Assembly (NCBI GenBank): GCA_003217735.2
Contig: CP031585.1
Span: forward strand, 2,591,501-2,655,500
Length of the DNA stretch: 64,000 nt
Source: Marinibacterium anthonyi
GTDB taxonomy: Bacteria; Pseudomonadota; Alphaproteobacteria; Rhodobacterales; Rhodobacteraceae
Reading direction: 5' to 3'
Shown in pieces: positions 52,505-60,841 of this stretch. A program made the position numbers and the translations under genes. Positions within the stretch are counted from its first letter, which is position 1. Every line of letters begins with the position of its first letter. A model generated the notes under the pieces. That model saw only the letters and a program-made list of their open reading frames with translations, made no database searches and was not told the origin of the DNA.

Positions 52505-52535
52505 CGTCTACGACCTCTAGCAGCTGTAGCTTCAA
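52505..52535 (-). promoter_or_regulatory. MerR-type promoter of the SCO-Dsb-PCuAC-Lnt operon
   Basis: On the minus strand there is TTGAAG, a 19-base spacer containing CTACAG-CTG-CTAGAG, and TAGACG. The -35 box and first half-site are identical to those at 28042 and 28257. The promoter is divergent from the merR gene, 109 bases away, the classical arrangement for a MerR-family activator. Confidence 0.8.
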
Positions 52536-52609
52536 GCCAAGATGCCGTCGAAAGGCTCAGCTTCACTGAACTGTGAATGACATTCAGACTTGTCATCGAT
52601 CCGGCAGGA

Positions 52610-52628
52610 ATCTACATAGGCTGTAGAT
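52610..52628 (+). promoter_or_regulatory. Palindrome before merR, likely autoregulatory site
   Basis: ATCTACA and TGTAGAT form a perfect 7-bp inverted repeat with TAGGC between, reading as CTACAT-AGG-CTGTAG in the island's 6-3-6 operator layout. It lies 15 bases before the preferred merR start and would overlap its promoter or leader. Confidence 0.55.
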
Positions 52629-52643
52629 ATGGGGTCGGGTAAG

Positions 52644-53072
52644 ATGCTGACAATTGGCGCGATGGCGAGAAAAACCGGGACAAAAGTCCAGACGATCCGC
52701 TACTACGAGCAGATAGGGCTAATGCCAGAGCCAGGCAGAACCGAAGGCGGCCAACGCCGCTACGGAGACACTGAACTCGATAGACTGTCATTTGTTCGAC
52801 ACGCGCGGCAACTGGGGTTTTCGCTTGACGCCATTCGTGAACTCCTGAATCTGAGCGACAATCCTGGAACGTCCTGCGCCGAAGCGGATGCCATTGCACG
52901 CCGGCAGCTTAAGCAAGTCGAGCAACGATTGAGCCGACTAGAGGCGCTACGTACTGAGTTGAAACGAATGGTTCATGAGTGCAGTGGTGGACGAACCGCC
53001 GATTGCCGTGTCCTTGAGGTATTGCGTGACCACTCCGAATGCCTCACCGAGCACGAAGACGTTGGTCTTTGA
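52644..53072 (+). CDS. MerR-family metal-responsive regulator (PbrR/CadR/ZntR type)
   Basis: This 142-residue activator has an N-terminal winged HTH (TIGAMARKTGTKVQTIRYYEQIGLMPEPGRTEGGQRRY), a long dimer helix, and a C-terminal metal loop with cysteines at TSCAEAD, HECSGG and ADCRVLE. This pattern is that of divalent metal sensors of the PbrR/CadR/ZntR group, not the Cu(I) sensor CueR. The common start MLTIGAM at 52644 is chosen; an ATG at 52629 is also in frame. It is the likely activator of all MerR-type promoters in the island. Confidence 0.9.
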   Translation: MLTIGAMARKTGTKVQTIRYYEQIGLMPEPGRTEGGQRRYGDTELDRLSFVRHARQLGFSLDAIRELLNLSDNPGTSCAEADAIARRQLKQVEQRLSRLEALRTELKRMVHECSGGRTADCRVLEVLRDHSECLTEHEDVGL

Positions 53073-53213
53073 GAGGCTTAAATCGGCTTGTGATGAAACC
53101 TTAGGAAGCTTGTTAGGATCGTGTAGGGATCAGTTCCGGTAATTCGGAATGGCGTCCGGGTTGCAGACCGTAATCGCGAATTTCTGGGCGAGAGCTAAGG
53201 ACTGGTCGGTGCA

Positions 53214-54284
53214 TCAATCGTTGTCGATTGCGAACTGCAGTCCGGACCAGTTTGCATATTTGTCGCCACTTTCCCGGATGTGCGTATAGCGTTTCAGGCT
53301 AACCCAAGACTTGTGTCCACTGACCGCTGCAACGTGGGGAATGTTCCAACCCATCTCGAACAACCGAGAAATGCCTTCGTGGCGCAGATCGTGGAAGTGC
53401 AGATCCTCGATCCCGAGCAGCTTGCAAGCTCGGGTGAAGTTAGCCGTGATTGCGTCCGGGGAGTAGGGGAAGATCTCAGTTTTATGCCCGGGCATGCTGT
53501 CGACGATCCGAATGGCCTCTTCAGGCAAGTCGACCCAAGTATCGTTTCCGAGCTTTTCGCCGGGATGCTTCATGTCACGGACCAGAACGCGCTCGTGCCC
53601 CTCCTGGTAGTCATCCCAGGTGAGGCGGGTGATCTCTGCCTGTCGGCGCGTCGAGAAGAGAGCGAAAACGATCACCTTGTGCATGGGCATGGCCTGAGGT
53701 GTTCTCTGGCGCCGATCAATGAAATGATCCAGCAGCCGGTCGAGTTCATCGAGGGTGGGCCTGCGGTTCCGCTGCGCTGAACGGGAGATGATCCCCATGC
53801 GGCGCGCGACGGTGATCGCGTCTTTCATCTCCCGGTCATCCAGTCGAAAGTCCCACATCGGTCGTGCTATGGCGAATATGGAGGCGAGATGGCTCGCGTA
53901 GTTCCCGACGGTTTGCGGTTGCCCAGGCAGTGACTGAAGGAACTCGATGATATCCTTCGACTTGATGGTGGAGCAGGGCAGATCGGCGATTGGGTAGGTC
54001 GCGATGGTCCTGAGGACCTGTGCCTTTGTGCGACCGATCTCCTTCACCGTTTCTTCGGTGTAGCGCTCGATCGCTTTGGACAGCGGAGGGTCCGATACGG
54101 TCAGCTCTTCCAGCGCACCAGGCTTGGCAAGCTCTTTCTCACGTTTCTTAATCCAAGCGGTTGCCGTAGGGCGTCTGTCAAAGGTCTTCGTCTCATGATA
54201 GGAGGTTCCTTCTCGCATCACTCGCACGCGCGCAAGGTAGCTGTTGCTGCCATCCTTTCGCTTGCGTGTACTGATCGAGCCCAT
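53214..54284 (-). CDS. int: Tyrosine-type integrase
   Basis: This 356-residue site-specific recombinase has an N-terminal arm-type domain, core-binding domain and catalytic domain with Arg in FSTRRQAEITRL, HDLRHEG (His-x-x-Arg), GHKSW and the nucleophile Tyr in LKRYTHIRE. The promoter side holds repeats of TTGGTACA (54299-54366) and then the interrupted ssp ATPase gene, so integration likely occurred there. Which element it serves (the ICE, the metal island or both) cannot be decided without the other end. Confidence 0.92.
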   Translation of the reverse strand: MGSISTRKRKDGSNSYLARVRVMREGTSYHETKTFDRRPTATAWIKKREKELAKPGALEELTVSDPPLSKAIERYTEETVKEIGRTKAQVLRTIATYPIADLPCSTIKSKDIIEFLQSLPGQPQTVGNYASHLASIFAIARPMWDFRLDDREMKDAITVARRMGIISRSAQRNRRPTLDELDRLLDHFIDRRQRTPQAMPMHKVIVFALFSTRRQAEITRLTWDDYQEGHERVLVRDMKHPGEKLGNDTWVDLPEEAIRIVDSMPGHKTEIFPYSPDAITANFTRACKLLGIEDLHFHDLRHEGISRLFEMGWNIPHVAAVSGHKSWVSLKRYTHIRESGDKYANWSGLQFAIDND

Positions 54285-56110
54285 GTTGACCTCCTGACTT
54301 GGTACATGGGAATCCTATTTGGTACATTGTGCCAAGTCCAGCGTCGAAATCGGCGTATTTGGTACAGAACAGGCCGGAAAGAGACGAAGATGAGGCGCGG
54401 ATAAGTGACTGATAAAGTGAAAGAACAAGATTTATTAGTGGCCTCCCGCCTGTCCGTGGCGCCCATGAACAGTGGATGAAACTTGCTGGACCGTAGCGCC
54501 CGTTCATACGCGCTGATTGCGTCGACCGGTGTCTCGCCTTGCGTTGGCAAAGGGAATACAATGCGTCCAACAGTATCTTGGGAATAGGCAGGTGGAGGTA
54601 GCGCGTCCAATCCGGATATTGGCTCGATCGACATTTCGAACCATCTCATGGCCCCGGTATGTTCATGATGGCGCTTAGCAAGTACTGGCTGCAGATCAGC
54701 TAGGGTTCGAACCAGATTTAGATCGACTTCATTTGTCTCGGCGATCGCTTCTTGTAGTCGTGCTTCGACATCGAAATCTGATCCTGCGTAAAGCACATAG
54801 ATGCCAGCGTGTTTTCTAAATACGATCTCTGATTGACGTTCCAGGCGCGCCAATGCGGTATCGATGTTAGGTCTGTCGATCCCGTGGAGGGCCAATGCGA
54901 TCGTCGCAGGCCGGGTTGCGAGCCCTGATCTGTCCTTTAATAGGTCTAGGACTGCTATCGTCTTAAGTGCCTTCAGTTCCGTATCGCTAGCCCCACGTGC
55001 TATAGCTCTTTCGATAACGTCGTGCGCCAGCGCCCACCGGCGACCGTCAGGAGAGGACAGAATTGCGGGCTCGAAATTGGCCTGCAAGTAACTCCAGAGG
55101 AGATAGGGCGGGTAGAAGTTGTCGGAAGCCTCGCCGGTCAATGCGTCCTGCAAGCCAAAAGGCTCGGCCGAACTCAAGAACGAGAATATGCTCCGTTGGT
55201 TTTGGCCAAACCTCCTTCGAGACAAAGGACCCAAGAGACAGGCTACAAAGGGATGAAGTGGTGCTGTTCGCGCCAGTTTGCCGGCCATGCGTTTTGCATC
55301 GGATTTGCTCCTCGCCGGCCGGAGTTGATCAACGCATGCTTCGGCCAGTGGAAGTGCTTTTCGGACCGCGCGTTGACGACCAAGTGCCTCGCCGACAAGT
55401 TCGATGGTCTCTTCCAGCGAAACGGAAATCGAAATATCGACATATCGGCCTTGGATTTTAGCCCATGAGTCCCGCGCTTTTCGGCTCAGGCGCTCAGCAT
55501 ACTCCTCGAAGGCCTGATGCAAGATCCCGAGCAAGATCAGTTTGCCTTGACTGCGGGACGCAAGTTCTGCGAGGTCCTGCAGTAGGTGTATATCTCCCTC
55601 TCCATCGGCAGCGGCTTCCAAGCCTCGCCCGAGCTCGTCCATGATGAGTAGAAGGCCGCGGTCTGTTGATCTGCGCTCGATTTCGCCAAGGATAGTGGCA
55701 GATGCAGCATCCGTGGGAAGTCCCAAATGCTCGGCGAGTTGAGCAGAAATGGAGCGGCGTTCGGTGACGAGTGGCAAAACGCTCCATCGAGCCGGGAAAT
55801 GGGGTAGAGCGGCCTTCAACGCGGCTGTGACCGCGTCGCCAAACAATGAAGCGGCTTGTTCCCGGATAGGCTTGGGGGCGCCAAACAGGCAGGCAAGTGC
55901 CAACGCCAGGCTCGATTTGCCGCCTCCATATGGACCCGTCCATGTGAACGCACCTTGTTCAGTGTCGGCAATATGCGCGGCCATAAAAGTTATTGCAGCT
56001 TGAAACGATGGCGGGCAGTAGAAGCCGTCGATAGCTGCGGTAGAGGCGAAATCGGAGTCGATCCGTACTGACCGGCGAAATCTTGGTGTGATAGTTATCG
56101 GGTCGCTCAT
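54218..56110 (-). pseudogene. sspC: Truncated ATPase of an Ssp-type phosphorothioation module (SspC-like)
   Basis: This ATPase has Walker A GPYGGGKSSLALAL near 58-71 and Walker B LLLIMDELGRG near 152-162, in the position and size range of SspC. The frame is protein-like down to about 54430 and then reads through the integrase promoter, ending out of frame within the integrase gene. The true C-terminus is missing, as is a downstream PAPS-reductase-like sspD. ATGA overlap with the DUF4007 gene. A general DNA-linked AAA ATPase is the fallback call. Confidence 0.7.
54299..54366. repeat. Phased TTGGTACA repeats upstream of the integrase
   Basis: TTGGTACA occurs at 54299-54306, 54319-54326 and 54359-54366, with start-to-start distances of 20 and 40 bases. 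A similar inverted copy (CTTGGCACA on the minus strand) lies at 54329-54337. Phasing by multiples of two helical turns suggests binding of one protein on one DNA face: integrase arm sites, an excisionase, or a repressor of int. Confidence 0.6.
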
Positions 56111-57045
56111 GCAGCCTCCCGTGCGTTTGCATTCGAAAGGGCATCACGAAGGTATTTCTGATCAAGGCGCGCTGAACAGTTTCCATTGCGGATAATTTGC
56201 CGAAGTCCGGCCGTTTCCGACCAGGCGAGCGCCCCACTTGAAATCTCTTCGAGCCGCTCAAGCCGTTCGACGATGTCGTCTTCGTTGAGTAGAAAAACTC
56301 TGCCGGGAGATCGCGGTGCGTATGCCGCGTTTTCAAATGACATCGTATTTTGTGCAGGCGAGAATTTTTCCCAAAACTCATTGAGACAAAACAGAAATAT
56401 CGCGTCCGGAAGGTTGGGCTTTCGTCCACGCGAAAGTCGTGATCTCTGTTTGTCCATCGGACGGATTAGCCCGAGCTCGGCGAGAATTGAATCGCCAGAA
56501 TCGCTTGAACCGCGGCCGCCAATATATGTTCTGAGTAGGCATTGGAGATCGCGGTCAACAGTCATGGAGGCAACCCGACTCCATGAGCATTCTTGAGCCA
56601 GTGTCAGTAGGGCGGCTACAATATCTTGCCTGACAAAGCTGCCACCGCGGAACTCGTTGAAGAGCCAATAGGCCGACGTCAGTCGAGGACGCGCCGCCAA
56701 ATGCCAATGGAGCAACCATAGGGAGGAATCTTCTTCAAGATATGGGTCAATTCCATCCTGACCGAACAGCATGTCTCCAAGCCACGTCGCGACGAGGCCC
56801 TCACTTGTTTCATCGAGAATGCCAGAGCCGGTTGCCCAATATCGAATCGCACCTACCATGTTTCGGCCCACGCCGAAGCGCGCGATTGATTCTGGATCGC
56901 GGAATACATGGACAGCAGCTTTGGGCGAGGGGGCGTCGACGACAGCGTGATAGGCTTTTTGTAGCCACCCGTACCGCAGGGGGAAGGTCTCATGCCCCGA
57001 AAAGCATGGGCGGTACTGATCGCTTTTTAGTTCTTGAGCACTCAC
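56107..57045 (-). CDS. sspB: DUF4007 protein, SspB-like nickase candidate
   Basis: This 312-residue protein has the DUF4007 pattern (FSGHETFPLRYGWLQKA, SIARFGVGRNMVGAIRYWATGSG, SSLWLLHWHLA). As I recall, SspB of the single-strand phosphorothioation system is a DUF4007 protein with DNA-nicking activity. The GTG at 57045 is preferred because AGGAGG lies six bases before it. The upstream ATG at 57066 has no ribosome-binding site and would overlap the divergent gene's frame. It is coupled to the ATPase gene. Confidence 0.8.
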   Translation of the reverse strand: MSAQELKSDQYRPCFSGHETFPLRYGWLQKAYHAVVDAPSPKAAVHVFRDPESIARFGVGRNMVGAIRYWATGSGILDETSEGLVATWLGDMLFGQDGIDPYLEEDSSLWLLHWHLAARPRLTSAYWLFNEFRGGSFVRQDIVAALLTLAQECSWSRVASMTVDRDLQCLLRTYIGGRGSSDSGDSILAELGLIRPMDKQRSRLSRGRKPNLPDAIFLFCLNEFWEKFSPAQNTMSFENAAYAPRSPGRVFLLNEDDIVERLERLEEISSGALAWSETAGLRQIIRNGNCSARLDQKYLRDALSNANAREAA

Positions 57046-57090
57046 GTCGCCTCCTGGGGATGTCATCCAGTACCAAAAAGCTATACAAGC

Positions 57091-57111
57091 TGCTGGAGAG
57101 TTCGTCCAGCA
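57091..57111 (+). promoter_or_regulatory. Inverted repeat in the ssp divergent promoter region
   Basis: TGCTGGA and TCCAGCA form a perfect 7-bp inverted repeat with a 7-base centre, just before the GAGGA ribosome-binding site of the cysteine desulfurase gene. It could be a repressor site or a leader hairpin controlling translation. Confidence 0.45.
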
Positions 57112-57122
57112 CCGAGGACCTT

Positions 57123-58262
57123 ATGCAGGCCGGAGACACCATCTACCTAGACTATCAGGCGGCAACGCCAACGGATGACCGCGTCTTGCGCGTGATGCAG
57201 TCCGCCTACGCGACGCACTTTGCTAACCCACATGCTGCTGATCACATCCTCGGTTGGCGAGCGGCGGCGGCTATTGACTCCGCCGCCTCTCAAATTGGCA
57301 CTCTTTTCGGCCTTCACGCTGATGATGTGATATTTACTTCGGGTGCAAGCGAAGCGAATGCGATGGCGTTTGGGGCGGCGAGAGTGATCGCGGCCCAAAC
57401 AGGACGTAACGAGGTTCTGATCGGTTCAGCAGATCACGGGTCTGTTCGGAATGAAGCGAGCAGTAGCGGGCTACGTGTCAGGCAAATCCCGCTCAATAAA
57501 CGAGGAGCCCCGGACCCCGACAGATTGCGGGAATTGATAAGCGATTGCACCGCGCTCGTTTCCGTCGTCGGCGTCAACAACGAGAACGGAACGATAGCGG
57601 AGCTCTTTGAGATTTCGACCCTCTGCAAGGCCGAAGGTGTTATTTTCCATGCGGACCTTGCTCAAGCGCCGCTTGCAATGGATATTGACCTCCTTAGCCT
57701 CGATATCCCGCTCGCGACGATTTCCGCGCACAAGATCTACGGCCCCAAGGGGGTTGGGGCACTGCTAGCGGGCCCCGGTACCTCTGAGTTAATTACGCCC
57801 ATTATCATGGGGGCCGGTCAACAGAATGGACGGCGCGGAGGAACGTTGCCTACAGAACTTATCATCGGGTTTGGCGAGGCCTGTCGCCTCGTTTCTATTG
57901 AAGGGCCGGCTGAGCGTGTGCGCGTTGGCTCGATTCGAGACGGATTTGTCAAAAAACTTGAGGAAAAACAGGTTGCTAGATTGATTGGGCAACTGGAGAA
58001 TCGTCACCCCGGCAATGCACTTATGCACTTCCCTGGGCAAAATGCCGCCGACCTTTTGGCGCGCTTGCAGCCTTACATTGCCGCGTCCACGCAGTCGGCT
58101 TGCTCTTCTGGGAGTGTTGAGCCCTCACATGTACTGAATGCCATGGGGATAGACAGAGAGTGCGCATCAGAGTGCATACGATTTAGCTTCGGCCGCTTTT
58201 CAGATGATCAGCAGGTCGATCAAGCAATATCTTACATACTGCGGGCTTCTGCAGAAAGTTAG
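57123..58262 (+). CDS. sspA: Cysteine desulfurase (DndA/SspA-like)
   Basis: This 379-residue PLP enzyme is of the IscS/DndA type: IYLDYQAATPTDDRV, FTSGASEANAMAFG, PLP Lys in TISAHKIYGPKGVGAL (near 203) and the mobile Cys loop STQSACSSGSVEPSHVL (near 327). It would mobilise sulfur for DNA phosphorothioation with the divergent sspB-like gene. The ATG at 57123 has GAGGA upstream; an ATG at 57060 is in frame but lies across from the other gene's start. No iron-sulfur assembly genes are nearby, which supports the Ssp reading. Confidence 0.85.
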   Translation: MQAGDTIYLDYQAATPTDDRVLRVMQSAYATHFANPHAADHILGWRAAAAIDSAASQIGTLFGLHADDVIFTSGASEANAMAFGAARVIAAQTGRNEVLIGSADHGSVRNEASSSGLRVRQIPLNKRGAPDPDRLRELISDCTALVSVVGVNNENGTIAELFEISTLCKAEGVIFHADLAQAPLAMDIDLLSLDIPLATISAHKIYGPKGVGALLAGPGTSELITPIIMGAGQQNGRRGGTLPTELIIGFGEACRLVSIEGPAERVRVGSIRDGFVKKLEEKQVARLIGQLENRHPGNALMHFPGQNAADLLARLQPYIAASTQSACSSGSVEPSHVLNAMGIDRECASECIRFSFGRFSDDQQVDQAISYILRASAES

Positions 58263-58377
58263 AGTATGTCGCGCATCCTTTACTGTCGTTTATGTCAATG
58301 CGTCCCGCTGTCTGTCCCTCCGTAGCTTCGGGACTGATTTGGGTTGCCAAACATAATGATCCGCGTGCACCGACGGC

Positions 58378-58578
58378 TCACCCATAGGCTTTGGAAAGGG
58401 ATGTTCCGCCCTTGAAAACGAGGTGCTCACCAAGCTCGGAACTGAAGAGGGTCTGAAGGGCCCAGACAACCCAGACGTCCTTTTCGAGCAGGTGCGCGGG
58501 CCGCCCGGAGCGATCTGCAGCTACGGCCAGGGCTTCCTTGCGGTCTGCAGGCGGCAAAGACAGGTAGGGTTCAGGCAT
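58378..58578 (-). pseudogene. Truncated AbiEii-type nucleotidyltransferase toxin
   Basis: Only the first 66 residues remain: [17 protein letters not shown] then [15 protein letters not shown], the start of the nucleotidyltransferase site of AbiEii/AbiGii toxins. The next part (the Asp-x-Asp region) is missing, and a stop follows at once. The break at about 58380 marks a junction with the DNA that carries the ssp locus. The start overlaps the antitoxin stop by 8 bases, the usual arrangement. Confidence 0.8.
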
Positions 58579-59167
58579 GCGCCGCCTTTCCGACACTGCG
58601 TGCAAGCCAAGTCGGGAACTGCGGTGCTGCGGTTGCCAATTCGTCAAATGCCGCTGCGGGCAGTTTCTGCTTCAGCGATCTAAGAGCTGTCTCTGCCTGT
58701 TCCGGCCCGAGCCAGGCCAGGGCGCGAACAGCACTGCCAGCCGGCCTCTTCCCGAGGGCGAGTTGCCATCGGGGGGCGTGGCGCAGTTCCACGAGTTGTT
58801 TGCCCAATGAGAGCGTGCGGCTGCGACCCGAGGTCAGGTACACGGAGCGAACAGGCACTTGCGTGGTCAGGCCGAGTGCATTCGCTTCGGCGGCGCCGGT
58901 TGGAACGATGACTTCGCCACGTTGCGCCGCGAGGGCCTCGACGGCCTGTTCCACGGACGGAGCGCGCGTTCCAAACCGGCTTTTGATCGGTCGCAGGTAA
59001 ACGCCGCGCCCGGCACGGATCAATTGGCCGCGCTCGGCAAGGCGCGACAAGGCCTGATCCACACCGGCACGGCTGCCGAGGTGCAGCAGGCCCTTTGCGG
59101 CAAGTGGCGCTCCTTCCGGAAGTCCCTCTGCATGGGTCAATATCTGTTCTGCAAGGTGCTGCATCAT
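58571..59167 (-). CDS. AbiEi-type antitoxin (DUF6088 family)
   Basis: This 198-residue protein has an N-terminal winged helix ([31 protein letters not shown]) and the AbiEi C-terminal domain. It represses its own operon and neutralises the AbiEii toxin. A perfect 10-bp inverted repeat lies just upstream (59175-59204). The toxin gene is truncated, so this is now an orphan antitoxin that could neutralise related toxins. Confidence 0.85.
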   Translation of the reverse strand: MMQHLAEQILTHAEGLPEGAPLAAKGLLHLGSRAGVDQALSRLAERGQLIRAGRGVYLRPIKSRFGTRAPSVEQAVEALAAQRGEVIVPTGAAEANALGLTTQVPVRSVYLTSGRSRTLSLGKQLVELRHAPRWQLALGKRPAGSAVRALAWLGPEQAETALRSLKQKLPAAAFDELATAAPQFPTWLARSVGKAAHA

Positions 59168-59174
59168 CGTTCTC

Positions 59175-59204
59175 CTGTCAGAAATATACGCAGTTTTCTG
59201 ACAG
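59175..59204 (-). promoter_or_regulatory. AbiEi operator palindrome
   Basis: CTGTCAGAAA at 59175-59184 and TTTCTGACAG at 59195-59204 form a perfect 10-bp inverted repeat with a 10-base centre, eight bases before the antitoxin start codon. AbiEi-type antitoxins bind inverted repeats at this place to repress their own promoter. Confidence 0.7.
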
Positions 59205-59299
59205 AATTCAATCCGTGCTGTCGGGCGAGGTGAGGAGGGGGGTAGCTTCGTGCCATGGGCAGCAGGCTGGCCTTCGACGAGTTTCAGAGGGGAACATGC

Positions 59300-59563
59300 T
59301 TATCGAAGGCCCTGCAGTTGCAGGCATTCCTTGACGGCTGCAGCCCGCCGCTTGTCTAGGTACTCGGCCAAATCGTCGATATGGACGCCTTTGGCGCATT
59401 TCTGTGACGCTTCCATGCGGACGAGGGGCAGGGCGATGGAACCAGCCGAGACTTTGCGGATGAACTTGTCGGTACTCAGACCGAAAAAATCCCTGGCGAC
59501 ATCCTCCGCAGGAATGATCGGTCGCCCGGAATACATCGCTATCAAGAGAAACGCCGTGTTCAT
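59300..59563 (-). CDS. PrtN-like (pyocin activator) regulator
   Basis: This 87-residue protein matches the PrtN family: MNTAFLLIAMYSGRPIIPAEDVARDFFGLSTDKFIRKVSAGSI, with LPLVRMEASQKCAKGVHIDDLAEYLDKRR. PrtN activates pyocin genes in Pseudomonas. On plasmids and ICEs it is a small regulator of unknown targets. No pyocin or phage genes are in the window. Confidence 0.8.
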   Translation of the reverse strand: MNTAFLLIAMYSGRPIIPAEDVARDFFGLSTDKFIRKVSAGSIALPLVRMEASQKCAKGVHIDDLAEYLDKRRAAAVKECLQLQGLR

Positions 59564-59891
59564 GATCCCGGAGTGAAGCACGATGGCATAGCTGGAAGAA
59601 GGGCGCGCAGCGGGTTGGCGGGGAAGTGGATAGCATGGCGCGCAAATCGGACGGTTGCGTTGAATCGGGGAGACTATTGGGAGCGCGTGAATGGGTGCGG
59701 TGCCGAGGCTTGGGCCTTTTGTGCGCGAGCCCCCACGCCAGGCAAAGCTACTGGAAAGAACGCGACACCAGTGCAGCATTTGCGGTGCAGACATCCCCGG
59801 ATCCCGCTGGGGCGCTGCCACTCTGACGGTGCCGGCAGGAGGAGGGTCATCCAGGCCCGCGGCACCGCCTTGAGGGCCGAGCCCTCCGGGC
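59564..59891. other. Non-coding region between PrtN-like and pRiA4b ORF-3 genes
   Basis: These 328 bases contain only short overlapping frames without protein-like character in any direction. No repeats or promoters stand out. Confidence 0.35.
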
Positions 59892-60509
59892 TCACCGACC
59901 AGAAGGCTTTGGCTTGGGCTGATGCAGGCGTCGGCTGGTGTTCTTGCGGAAGGTGTTGCGGAGATCCCTGTTGATCAGGTCGATGTCGAACCAGTCCGGA
60001 TCGAAATGCCCGCCGGCCCAGCGAAGGTTGGAGCTGTGGTCCTCGTGGTTCGGATCGCGGATGGTCTCGAGGAAATTGGCATAGGACCAGGGGCCGCCGA
60101 CGTCCTCGGGTGGCCGGGCACGGGCACCTTCGGTGCATTCTGCGTGGCGGGGCAGGGGATCGAGGGATAGCCACTCCTCAATCCGGATCACATGGGTCCA
60201 ATCATCGCCAAAGTCGTAAAGGTAAGTGAAGGTCAGATCCTGGCCGGTGAAATCCGCCAGCCTGACCCCGGTGTAGTCGAAGGTCTGCGGTCCGCCGAAA
60301 CCATCCTCAAGCTGATTGGGGTCGCCATAGCGCAGCCCGCCGATCCGGAACTCATGCAGATGGCTGTCGGTCCAGCTGAACGCGGCCTGCAGCACCAAGT
60401 GCAGCCTGTCGAGCGTCCAGTCCGACGGCACGACAAGTCGCCGCCAGATCGGCGGGTCAATCTCCGCCAGAGAGACATGCAGGCGGACGGCATTCGCGGG
60501 CTGGTACAA
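59892..60509 (-). CDS. Plasmid pRiA4b ORF-3 family protein
   Basis: This protein has the clear family pattern VRLHVSLAEIDPPIWRRLVVPSDWTLDRLHLVLQAAFSWTDSHLHEFRIGGLRYG and YLYDFGDDWTHVIRIEEWL. The family is widespread on plasmids and has no firm function. A TTG at 60509 with GGGGGG six bases upstream is the preferred start (205 residues), just after the H-NS stop. The frame is open to 60578, which would overlap that gene. Confidence 0.82.
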   Translation of the reverse strand: MYQPANAVRLHVSLAEIDPPIWRRLVVPSDWTLDRLHLVLQAAFSWTDSHLHEFRIGGLRYGDPNQLEDGFGGPQTFDYTGVRLADFTGQDLTFTYLYDFGDDWTHVIRIEEWLSLDPLPRHAECTEGARARPPEDVGGPWSYANFLETIRDPNHEDHSSNLRWAGGHFDPDWFDIDLINRDLRNTFRKNTSRRLHQPKPKPSGR

Positions 60510-60523
60510 GACAGGCCCCCCGG

Positions 60524-60841
60524 TCAGATCGCAAAATCGTCCAGCGATTTTCCCGAAGCCAGCGCCTCGGCGATCCATGCCGGTTTGCGCCCACGGCCAG
60601 ACCAGGTGATTTCGGCGTTCTCCGGATGGCGGTACTTGGGCGCGGACGCCGCGCGTTTCCGGGTGGGAGCCGCTTCCGCAAGCTCGTCGAAACTGAAACC
60701 GAGTTCGCGGGCCAAGTCGTCAACCTTGGCGCGGGCCTCGGCCTTGCGACGGTCCTCGAAACTGGCGATGGCCTTCGCAACATTCTTTTGCAACTGCTTC
60801 AGCTCGGGAAGCGACAAGGCGTTAAGATCGATATCCGTCAT
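60524..60841 (-). CDS. H-NS-family nucleoid protein
   Basis: This 105-residue protein has an N-terminal coiled-coil dimer part (LSLPELKQLQKNVAKAIASFEDRRKAEARAKV) and the C-terminal H-NS DNA-binding motif (YRHPENAEITWSGRGRKPAWIAEAL). Element-encoded H-NS proteins silence foreign A/T-rich DNA and lower the fitness cost of the element. GAGGA before the ATG at 60841 fixes the start. Confidence 0.92.
   Translation of the reverse strand: MTDIDLNALSLPELKQLQKNVAKAIASFEDRRKAEARAKVDDLARELGFSFDELAEAAPTRKRAASAPKYRHPENAEITWSGRGRKPAWIAEALASGKSLDDFAI

Noticed and set aside
56742-57122. Long N-terminal extension of the cysteine desulfurase
   Set aside because: It would be antisense to the DUF4007 coding sequence, and family members begin at the IYLDYQA strand.
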